Of a stretch of 5,424 nt of DNA, positions 1-5,312 are shown piece after piece. This stretch comes from Bdellovibrionales bacterium (GTDB lineage: Bacteria > Bdellovibrionota > Bdellovibrionia > Bdellovibrionales > JAMPXM01), in the NCBI GenBank assembly GCA_005792225.1, contig SXSP01000077.1, positions 1-5,424 of the forward strand, in the 5' to 3' direction. Under the pieces are notes generated by a model, which worked only from the letters and a program-made list of their open reading frames with translations, was not told the DNA's origin and made no database searches. Position 1 is the first letter of the stretch. Each line of letters opens with the position of its first letter. The translations under genes and the position numbers were made by a program.

Positions 1-158
1 ACCGACAGATCAGGTTTGGAATCGATGGCAAGGAAGTTCGCGTTGGACTCAAGTTTAGGATCGAGTCCGTTGACGAGTCCTTGTTTTCTCCCAGCCGTAC
101 AGGCGCCGAGAGAGATGGCAAGGATCAAGTAAGTAAGAAGTTTTCCTTTGGTGGGCAT
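1..158 (-). CDS. Putative outer-membrane lipoprotein, 5' part only (runs off the left edge)
   Basis: The minus strand from the ATG at 158 stays open to the window edge, giving 52 codons of an incomplete gene. The N-terminus reads MPTKGKLLTYLILAISLGAC: a short basic region, a hydrophobic stretch and a lipobox L17-G18-A19-C20. This is the signature of signal peptidase II processing, with lipid attached at Cys20. Residue 21 is Thr, not Asp, so by the Lol +2 rule the protein should be sorted to the outer membrane. The visible mature part (TAGRKQGLVNGLDPKLES...) matches no family I recognise. The start lies one base after the stop of the upstream exported-protein gene (TGA-G-ATG) with no good Shine-Dalgarno, so translation is probably coupled to that gene. 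The lipoprotein call is strong; the function is unknown. Confidence 0.75.
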   Translation of the reverse strand, partial: MPTKGKLLTYLILAISLGACTAGRKQGLVNGLDPKLESNANFLAIDSKPDLS

Positions 159-159
159 C

Positions 160-555
160 TCAGAGCCCGTAGCCAGATCCGTCCACGCGACAACGGTACT
201 CCTCGACCTGCGAGAGTTGGCCACGTTGGTTTTCAAAAGCCGTTCGCGCGGTGAGAGATTGCGGAGCTTCGTAGATTGTTTCCGGAACCAGAAGGACGTA
301 GCGCACCGATGATGAAGTCACGGATGAAAGCTCGAACTTCAGGAGTGAATCGGTTTTCGATACGAGTCGGGCCTGCATGGAGCGTCCCTGATGTTCGCGG
401 GGGAGCGTGACCTGGAAGTCACTATTGCTCCGGGCGCGAATGAGAAGAAGTTCTTCACCGGAAGTCTGCTCGGCACCGAAACAACGGTACTTCACTCCGG
501 CCTGGGCTGCATTGCCGATGAAAAGCAAGATCAACGTGATAAATAAGGTCTTCAT
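160..555 (-). CDS. Small secreted protein of unknown function with one cysteine pair
   Basis: This 131-residue protein has a clear Sec signal peptide: a Lys at position 2, a hydrophobic core (LFITLILLFIG) and an AQA cleavage site before Gly20. The mature part of about 112 residues contains only two cysteines, Cys25 and Cys122. Each sits in the same local motif, Tyr-Arg-Cys, near opposite ends, which suggests one disulfide closing a compact beta-rich domain (inference). Alternating hydrophobic and polar stretches such as FQVTL and VRYVLLV fit beta strands. A GGAG sequence 9 bases before the ATG is a usable ribosome site. It is the first gene of a leftward pair and ends one base before the lipoprotein gene, so the two probably act in the same compartment. 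I recognise no family; it is most likely periplasmic or released. Confidence 0.75.
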   Translation of the reverse strand: MKTLFITLILLFIGNAAQAGVKYRCFGAEQTSGEELLLIRARSNSDFQVTLPREHQGRSMQARLVSKTDSLLKFELSSVTSSSVRYVLLVPETIYEAPQSLTARTAFENQRGQLSQVEEYRCRVDGSGYGL

Positions 556-762
556 CCCTCGGGTCTCCGTTACGTGCTTTTTGCCTCATTCAAACGCCAA
601 CGAAACGTTGCGATTAACATGCCGGCACGAGGCTCCCCTTAAAACGCTCGTGCTGGTCCTGGTAGTGTTTAACTCTTTGACTCTCGGGGGACGATTTTCG
701 CGCGAGAAAGGGAAATCGAGTGATCCGAATAGTTGCCCTCAGTTGGTTTTCGTTCCTATCAT
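556..762. promoter_or_regulatory. Divergent intergenic region between the secreted-protein gene and ddl
   Basis: These 207 bases must hold the promoters for both divergently transcribed neighbours. I see no confident sigma-70 pair for the leftward gene. For ddl, TATCAT at 757-762 is one base from the -10 consensus, and TTGCCC at 733-738 lies 18 bases upstream as a mediocre -35. If real, transcription would start at about 769, on or beside a ddl start codon. A 13-base inverted repeat, CAACG-AAA-CGTTG (598-610), lies about 45 bases upstream of the leftward gene and could be an operator. Reading frames crossing the region are overlapping or antisense and show no family features. All promoter assignments here are tentative. 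Confidence 0.35.
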
Positions 763-1797
763 ATGAGTATGACGACTCAACAAAGCGTACTTCTCTTTGG
801 CGGCAACTCGGATGAGCGACTTGTTTCGGTCGCGTCTTCACAGAACCTCAGCACGCAGTACACATTCAGCGAGCTCTGGTACTTCCATCCGAACGGATCC
901 ATCACGAAAACCGACCTTCAGGAGTTGAGTGCTCATCAAAGGCCATTTGAGACGGAATTTAAGCCGAAAGGCTCACCGTTCGCGAAGTCTCTGAAGGAGG
1001 CGCTCCCGCAGCTAAAAGGTAAGGCCGTGTTCCTCGGCTTCCACGGAACCGAGGGCGAAGACGGTCAAATGCAGGCGATGCTCGAGGAAGTCGCAATTCC
1101 CTTTACGGGGTCGGGCTCGATCGCGAGCGCTCTCTGCTTTGACAAACTTCAAGCTAAGGAGATCGTGGCGAGAGCCGGAATTCCGACGGCGAGTCACATC
1201 TTGGTCGACGCCAAACAAGGCGAAGCCGTTGGAAAGAAGCTCACGGAATTCTTCGACAAACATTCCCGCATCGTGGTCAAGCCAGTCGCGAGTGGGTCGA
1301 GTTTTGGCCTCTTCATCGTAACGAACCGGGAGATCTTGAAGAAGGCGATCGACGGCATCAAGTCGCTGCCTTACGGAAAATTCCTAGCCGAGACCTTCGT
1401 CGAGGGGCGTGAATTAACGGTAGGAGTTTGGGACAAGCTCGAGGGCTCAACGGCGCTTCCGGCCTCGGAAGTCGTCATGAACGCGGGCCACTCCTTTGAT
1501 TACGAAGGAAAATACCTCGGCCGCGGCTCGACCGAAATCACTCCGGCTCAGTTAAAGCCCGAGGAGATGAAGCGGGCGCAAGAAATCGCGGTAAAGGCTC
1601 ACCGTGCACTCAGCTGTTACGGTTACTCCCGCACCGATATGATTCTCACGTCAAACGGCCCTGTTTACCTCGAAACAAATACGCTTCCGGGAATGACGAA
1701 AGCGTCTTTTTATCCACAGCAACTCCAGGCGGCGGGAAGCGAGATGCGACCTTTCATCGAAAGCCAAATCGAGTTGGCACTCCGCCGATATCGTTAA
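763..1797 (+). CDS. ddl: D-alanine--D-alanine ligase
   Basis: This cytoplasmic ATP-grasp enzyme joins two D-alanines into the dipeptide that MurF adds to peptidoglycan precursors. With the ATG at 763 it has 344 residues, longer than E. coli DdlB (306) and close to DdlA/VanA-type enzymes. The N-terminal domain carries LFGGNSDERLVS with Glu18, matching the substrate-binding Glu15 of DdlB. The block HGTEGEDGQMQ (94-104) and the TGSG...SALCFDK segment follow. The ATP-grasp part has Lys173 and the GSSFG loop with Ser179 (DdlB Lys144 and Ser150). The omega loop FDYEGKY holds Lys250 and Tyr251; Tyr at this position, not the His of VanA, points to D-Ala-D-Ala and not D-Ala-D-lactate. The Mg/phosphate residues are Arg290, Asp292, Glu304 and Asn306 (ETNTLPGMT). 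All key residues are present. Neither ATG at 763 nor 769 has a good Shine-Dalgarno; 769 would give MTTQQSVLLFGG, equally plausible. An in-frame TTG at 733 looks unlikely. The gene stands alone and converges on its downstream neighbour. Confidence 0.95.
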   Translation: MSMTTQQSVLLFGGNSDERLVSVASSQNLSTQYTFSELWYFHPNGSITKTDLQELSAHQRPFETEFKPKGSPFAKSLKEALPQLKGKAVFLGFHGTEGEDGQMQAMLEEVAIPFTGSGSIASALCFDKLQAKEIVARAGIPTASHILVDAKQGEAVGKKLTEFFDKHSRIVVKPVASGSSFGLFIVTNREILKKAIDGIKSLPYGKFLAETFVEGRELTVGVWDKLEGSTALPASEVVMNAGHSFDYEGKYLGRGSTEITPAQLKPEEMKRAQEIAVKAHRALSCYGYSRTDMILTSNGPVYLETNTLPGMTKASFYPQQLQAAGSEMRPFIESQIELALRRYR

Positions 1798-2621
1798 AGC
1801 GCGTCGATGAGGAGGCGGTGCAAGCGGCCCATGCCCTTGTACTCCGCCGTCTCCGCGGGGACGCGCTCGAGACTTGCTTTGAGGAGCATTCGCCTCTGGG
1901 AATCTTGAACCACATCGCGAAGCGAATGCACGTAAGTGCGAATCGAGAACGCCACGAATCCTGAGCGAGGGAGTTTTCTGAGCGTCTGCCGCTCAACCCT
2001 CAGCCAAGTTTTATCAATGACGTTCTCGACCGTAACATCCGTGCGGCCCGGGTGCGGGCCCGGGCAGAAGAGCTCATCGGAGTCATGAATCGTCCAGTTC
2101 AGACGCCACATCGGCTTGTCGACCGAAACTCGCTCGAGAAAACCCTGTGTTGGCTTGGCGATCGATGAGAATTCTGGAACCGGTTTATGAATCGCATCCG
2201 ACTCGCGACCGATTTTGGTTCGAAGATCCCACCGAGATGGAAAGCAGATCGAAGCGGCTTCCAAGCGCACCGGAGGGCGGGGTGAGAGAAGTGCCCAGTC
2301 TTCTTGCGTCCAGCGAGAGAGCTCGGCCATGCACTCAACTGCGCTTGTTTGTTCCCGTAGAGCCGGGTTTTCAGGAAAACGGTCGGAAAAGAATTCGTGT
2401 AAGTGCGCGCCGAGGACCTCCCGCAGTTCTCGGCATCCCTCGGAAGCTTCGGGCAGAGCGATCAGCACTCGGTCACGTTCATCGCGGAGCAGGCGCTCTT
2501 TCAAAGCGAGCTGATCCTTGGCATCGGGTCCGAACTCGATCCAATTTGCGCGTTCGAGCGGTTTGAGGCCCATTTGAGGTTTGTAATCCTCGCCGTGAAA
2601 AGGAAAATATTTGAGTTCCAT
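1794..2621 (-). CDS. DUF3445 / heme-dependent oxidative N-demethylase alpha-subunit-like protein
   Basis: This 275-residue protein, with no signal peptide, is recognisable as DUF3445 (HODM alpha-subunit-like). The characterised family member is a heme enzyme with a PAS-type fold that oxidatively demethylates dimethylamine using oxygen. Hallmarks are the N-terminal YFPFHGEDYKPQMGLKPL (5-22); the core block CFPSRWDLRTKIG followed by AIHKPVP (126-149, including Arg130, Trp131 and His145); a WRLNW segment (172-176); and the C-terminal VERQTLRKLPRSG plus IRTYVHSLR (209-235). The length is usual for a stand-alone family member. No flavin/Fe-S reductase partner is visible here, so the electron donor and substrate are unknown. 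The start matches the family N-terminus; a weak AAGGA overlapping the msrB stop lies 13 bases upstream. Only 9 bases separate it from msrB, so the two are probably co-transcribed and perhaps translationally coupled. Its stop overlaps the ddl stop. The family call is firm; the reaction is inferred. Confidence 0.85.
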   Translation of the reverse strand: MELKYFPFHGEDYKPQMGLKPLERANWIEFGPDAKDQLALKERLLRDERDRVLIALPEASEGCRELREVLGAHLHEFFSDRFPENPALREQTSAVECMAELSRWTQEDWALLSPRPPVRLEAASICFPSRWDLRTKIGRESDAIHKPVPEFSSIAKPTQGFLERVSVDKPMWRLNWTIHDSDELFCPGPHPGRTDVTVENVIDKTWLRVERQTLRKLPRSGFVAFSIRTYVHSLRDVVQDSQRRMLLKASLERVPAETAEYKGMGRLHRLLIDAL

Positions 2622-2630
2622 CGCGCCAGT

Positions 2631-3158
2631 CTAATCCTTGGATTGAGGCTTGGATTGTTTCTGGAACAAGGGAAGAAACTCCCCGTAACCTTCCTTCTTC
2701 AGACTCTCGACCGGGATGAATCTGAGCGCCGCAGAGTTGATACAGTAGCGAAGTCCCGTGGGCTCGGGTCCGTCATCAAAGACGTGTCCCAGGTGAGAGT
2801 TGGCGTGTCGACTGCGAACCTCAGTACGGGTCATCAGAAGTTCGTGATCAACGTGCTCCGTAATCATCTCTTTTTTAAGGGGACGCGTGAAGCTGGGCCA
2901 TCCCGTGCCGGAGTCGAATTTATCGATGGAACTGAAGAGGGGCTCACCCGAGACGACGTCTACGTAAATGCCCGCACGCTTTTCGTCCCAGAACTGATTC
3001 TTGAAAGGTCTCTCGGTCCCTGACTTTTGGGTGATTTCGAATTGTTCAGCGGTGAGTTTTTTCTTGAGGGTCTCAGGATCGGGCTTCTTAAAAGATTTCG
3101 CGTCCCAAGCCGAGACGTTTTGCACGACCGCGAGTGCGGCCAGAAGCTGAATCAGCAT
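2631..3158 (-). CDS. msrB: Peptide-methionine (R)-S-oxide reductase MsrB, probably exported, single-cysteine type
   Basis: MsrB reduces the R-epimer of methionine sulfoxide in proteins. The 175-residue product starts at the ATG at 3158, which has a perfect GGAGG 8 bases upstream; the reading frame continues upstream but without a ribosome site. Residues 1-17 ([17 protein letters not shown]) look like a signal peptide ending in VSA, though without the usual Lys/Arg near the start, so export is likely but not certain. The domain follows: [18 protein letters not shown] (35-52), [15 protein letters not shown] (63-77), [10 protein letters not shown] (81-90), [17 protein letters not shown] (115-131) and [11 protein letters not shown] (137-147). 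Cys139 is the catalytic cysteine. It is the only cysteine: the usual recycling position in SGCGWPSF is Thr85, and the four zinc-binding cysteines of E. coli-type MsrB are Asp67, Ser70, Ser116 and Ala119. It lies between an outer-membrane protein gene and the DUF3445 gene. Its ribosome site lies inside a predicted hairpin. Confidence 0.93.
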   Translation of the reverse strand: MLIQLLAALAVVQNVSAWDAKSFKKPDPETLKKKLTAEQFEITQKSGTERPFKNQFWDEKRAGIYVDVVSGEPLFSSIDKFDSGTGWPSFTRPLKKEMITEHVDHELLMTRTEVRSRHANSHLGHVFDDGPEPTGLRYCINSAALRFIPVESLKKEGYGEFLPLFQKQSKPQSKD

Positions 3159-3202
3159 AACCTGTTCCTCCTCAGACAAAGAAATTCTAGAGAAACAGGT
3201 TA
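3158..3202 (-). promoter_or_regulatory. Predicted hairpin sequestering the msrB ribosome-binding site
   Basis: Read as RNA on the minus strand, UAACCUGUUUCUCU (3202 to 3189) pairs without a gap with GGAGGAACAGGUUA (3171 to 3158). This gives a 14-bp stem (12 Watson-Crick, 2 G-U) around a 17-base loop (3188-3172). All five bases of the Shine-Dalgarno GGAGG (3171-3167) and the A of the start codon are inside the stem. There is no U-run after it, so it is not a normal intrinsic terminator. It begins 14 bases after the stop codon of the upstream barrel gene, so a ribosome finishing that gene could disturb its base. The pairing is seen directly; a regulatory role (thermosensor-like, coupling or ligand/protein control) is inferred. 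Confidence 0.6.
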
Positions 3203-3216
3203 CACGATTTGCCGTC

Positions 3217-3741
3217 TTACAGGAAGATCGAGAGCGCCACCCGGAACGCGAGACCACCCTCAGGTACGCCGGTTCCGCCATTGAAGTAATAAACACCGCG
3301 AATCGAGGGCCCGAGAGCGACAGTGGGGCTCAAGAAGTAATCCCAGCCGAGACCCGTTTCACCGGCAAAATAGTTGTCGTCGGCTCCCGCCGGGTTGACG
3401 AAAAGTACCGACTGATCAACGTAAAGAGCCGATGTTTCCATCGTCGCGAAATAGTAGGTGAGCGAAGGGCCGAAAGATGTCTCGGTGCTGATACGGTTGC
3501 CATCGCGATAGATCGCGCGACCACCCGCGGAGAAGCGATTCAGAAAGAAGTATTCCAGACGAGGGCTCGCGTAAATCGCCCAGTCGTCGCCGTCATTTGT
3601 TTGGAAGTAACTGGCTTCGCCGCCAATCTCCCAATTCCCCATGTTGATCTGTTTCGCGTCGGATGCGCTCGCCGCTTGCTCCTGGGCAAAGCTCGTGAGG
3701 GGCATCAAAACAAGTGTCAAAAGCAAAAAGAACTTCTTCAT
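3217..3741 (-). CDS. Outer-membrane beta-barrel protein (OmpA/OmpX-like size), function unknown
   Basis: This 174-residue protein has a textbook Sec signal peptide ([19 protein letters not shown], cleaved before Gln20). After a short Ala/Ser-rich linker (20-35), the mature part shows about eight amphipathic strands alternating aromatic/aliphatic and polar residues: roughly 36-47, 54-66, 69-78, 87-99, 104-114, 124-136, 140-153 and 161-174. Turns carry Asp, Asn and Gly ([25 protein letters not shown]). This fits an eight-stranded barrel of the OmpX/OmpA-transmembrane or OmpW-like class. The C-terminus (ALSIFL) is close to the aromatic-ended signal read by the BAM machinery, though it ends in Leu after Phe. 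AAGGAG five bases before the ATG is a strong ribosome site. It is the first gene of the leftward group and is followed after 58 bases by msrB. The specific role is unknown. Confidence 0.8.
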   Translation of the reverse strand: MKKFFLLLTLVLMPLTSFAQEQAASASDAKQINMGNWEIGGEASYFQTNDGDDWAIYASPRLEYFFLNRFSAGGRAIYRDGNRISTETSFGPSLTYYFATMETSALYVDQSVLFVNPAGADDNYFAGETGLGWDYFLSPTVALGPSIRGVYYFNGGTGVPEGGLAFRVALSIFL

Positions 3742-3903
3742 ATGCTCTCCTTATAACGAGACTCTTGGCCGCAGGAATGGAAACCTTCAATCCCAATCAT
3801 TCAGTGTGGCGATATAAACGGAAAAGTTCTCGGATTTGCCGAGATCTGCACACATGGCGCTCCTGCTCTGGAGCCAGCGTTACGGTTTGCTTAAACTCAA
3901 AGG
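3742..3903. promoter_or_regulatory. Divergent intergenic region with two inverted repeats
   Basis: These 162 bases separate the leftward barrel gene from the rightward PE-Pol gene and should hold both promoters. TATAAA at 3813-3818 could be a -10 for the rightward gene, but I find no -35 at proper spacing. TCTCGG-ATTTG-CCGAGA (3828-3844) is a perfect 6-bp inverted repeat. GCTCC-TGCTCT-GGAGC (3859-3874) is a second, 5-bp one. Both lie between the candidate -10 and the PE-Pol start, so they could be operators or leader hairpins. No small gene is apparent; the frames crossing it are extensions of neighbours and have no independent support. Confidence 0.35.
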
Positions 3904-5268
3904 ATGGCAAACCTTACGGAACTTAAAACCTACAATCAAAAGCGAAACTTCACGAAAACCAAAGAGCCGCGCGGGCGCTTAAAGAAAGCGAGCCACCAAC
4001 GTTTCGTTGTTCAATGTCACGAAGCCTCGCAACTTCATTATGATTTTCGGTTGGAAATGGGTGGTGTTCTAAAAAGCTGGGCCGTGCCGAAGGAGCCGGT
4101 CATGGATTCATCGGTGAAGCGCCTCGCGGTGGAAGTTGAAGATCATCCGATCGATTACGCGAAATTCGAAGGTGACATTCCGGAAGGGGAGTACGGAGCG
4201 GGCCACGTCGATATCTGGGATGACGGCGAGTGGAAATGCTTGGACTCGGATCCACTAAAAGCGTACGCAAGCGGGAAGATCAGTTTTGAACTTAAGGGTC
4301 AGCGTCTGAAGGGGCGGTGGACTCTGATTAAGACCCGTTCATCCTACGGAAAGAAAAAGTCGGCTAAAAATTGGCTTCTCATCAAAGCTCCTGAGAAGCG
4401 GACGAAACCCGTTAAGGAATTCGTCGAGCTCACCTATCCATCGCGTGTTCTGTACGCCGATCAAGGGATCACGAAGCTTGAGCTCGCGGACTACTACGAA
4501 ATGGTCAAACCGTTCATGCTCCCGCACGTTCTCCATCGACCGCTGACACTCGTTCGTTGTCCCTCGGGCCAGGGAGCCTGCTTTTTTCAGAAACACGCCA
4601 AGGTTGCGCTTGGACCCGGGGTGAGTCTTCTCTCGGTACGCGAAAAAGAAAAATTCGGTGTTTACGCGCAGCTTGAGTCCGCGGCCGGGCTTCGGAGTCT
4701 CGTTCAACACGGGTCGCTCGAACTTCACGTTTGGGGTTCAAAAACCGAGAGGATCGAGTCTCCCGATCAGCTCGTCTTCGATTTCGATCCCGATGTTTCG
4801 ATGGAATGGGCGGACGTCATCAAGGACATCCAAGTTTTGCGACGATTCCTCGAGGAGCGCGGCTTCCATCCGTTTTTGAAATTGAGCGGCGGAAAAGGCG
4901 CGCACGTTCATGTTCCGATTACGCCTGAATCGAATTGGGCCGAAGTTCATGACTTCTCCCAGTCGATCGCGAAGGAACTCGAACGGAGGCACCCCTCACG
5001 CTACACCGCGAGCTCACTTAAAAAAGATCGTCGCGGCAAGGTCTACATCGATTACGTTCGGAACTCTCGCGGAGTCTCGTACGTCGCACCGTACTCGACC
5101 CGTGCTCGTGAGCGCGCACCCGTCGCGCTTCCGATTGATTGGGACGAACTGAGCGCGAAGATCAAGCCGGATCAGTTCACGTTGAGAAACGTGAAGAAGC
5201 GACTGGCGCGACTCAAATCGGATCCTTGGCTCGCGTTTTATGATTCGGCGGTGAAGCTTCAGCGGTAA
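3904..5268 (+). CDS. ligD: LigD-type end-joining protein: phosphoesterase-polymerase fusion lacking the ligase domain
   Basis: This 454-residue protein belongs to the bacterial non-homologous end-joining family. Residues 8-165 are the 3'-phosphoesterase domain: LKTYNQKRNFTKTKEP, then CHEASQLHYDFRLE and EDHPIDYAKFEG. His39, His45, Asp47, Arg49, His81 and Tyr85 match the catalytic His42, His48, Asp50, Arg52, His84 and Tyr88 of Pseudomonas aeruginosa LigD. Residues from about 176 to 446 are the primase-like polymerase domain: VLYADQGITKLELADYY, RPLTLVRCPSGQ, FFQKHA, LELHVWGS, the metal motif FDFDPD with Asp293 and Asp295, SGGKGAHVHVP (328-338), and YIDYVRNSRG with Asp383 followed by APYSTRARERAPV. 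All three metal-binding Asp residues are present. A linker of about ten residues joins the domains; the ATP-dependent ligase domain that sits there in PE-Lig-Pol LigD is absent. An in-frame stop at 3892 fixes the ATG at 3904; AAAGG directly abuts it, an unusually close and weak ribosome site. It probably trims and fills DNA ends for Ku and another ligase, neither seen here. Confidence 0.92.
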   Translation: MANLTELKTYNQKRNFTKTKEPRGRLKKASHQRFVVQCHEASQLHYDFRLEMGGVLKSWAVPKEPVMDSSVKRLAVEVEDHPIDYAKFEGDIPEGEYGAGHVDIWDDGEWKCLDSDPLKAYASGKISFELKGQRLKGRWTLIKTRSSYGKKKSAKNWLLIKAPEKRTKPVKEFVELTYPSRVLYADQGITKLELADYYEMVKPFMLPHVLHRPLTLVRCPSGQGACFFQKHAKVALGPGVSLLSVREKEKFGVYAQLESAAGLRSLVQHGSLELHVWGSKTERIESPDQLVFDFDPDVSMEWADVIKDIQVLRRFLEERGFHPFLKLSGGKGAHVHVPITPESNWAEVHDFSQSIAKELERRHPSRYTASSLKKDRRGKVYIDYVRNSRGVSYVAPYSTRARERAPVALPIDWDELSAKIKPDQFTLRNVKKRLARLKSDPWLAFYDSAVKLQR

Positions 5269-5277
5269 CAGGACTTG

Positions 5278-5297
5278 CCGGGCCCCCGGTTTTCTTC
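5278..5297 (+). terminator. Weak candidate intrinsic terminator after the PE-Pol gene
   Basis: Ten bases after the PE-Pol stop, CCGG (5278-5281) can pair with CCGG (5286-5289) around a four-base loop, followed by TTTTCTTC. The stem is GC-only but just 4 bp (5 bp with an over-tight loop), so at best it is a weak terminator and readthrough into the next gene is likely. Confidence 0.3.
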
Positions 5298-5312
5298 GAA
5301 ACTGAGGGCTCT

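Noticed and set aside
407..766. A 119-codon plus-strand frame crossing the first divergent intergenic region
   Set aside because: It overlaps the minus-strand secreted-protein gene for nearly half its length and has no recognisable domain or signal.
614..841. A 75-codon minus-strand frame overlapping the start of ddl
   Set aside because: It is antisense to the conserved ddl N-terminus, has low-complexity charged content, and shows no family resemblance.
763..1797. VanA-type D-Ala-D-lactate ligase (glycopeptide resistance)
   Set aside because: The GSSFG loop resembles VanA, but the omega loop has Lys-Tyr (250-251), typical of D-Ala-D-Ala ligases, not the His of D-lactate ligases, and no vanH/vanX neighbours are present.
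2403..3023. A 206-codon open frame on the plus strand
   Set aside because: It lies antisense across the junction of two well-supported minus-strand genes (DUF3445 family and msrB) and its translation shows no family motif; it is a shadow of their codon usage.
3158..3202. Reading the msrB hairpin as an intrinsic terminator for the barrel gene
   Set aside because: The stem has no following U-run and directly includes the msrB start codon; attenuation by another mechanism cannot be excluded.
3159..3296. N-terminal extension of msrB to an ATG at 3296
   Set aside because: It would overlap the end of the barrel-protein gene in another frame and has no ribosome site, whereas the ATG at 3158 has a perfect GGAGG and begins a signal-peptide-like segment.
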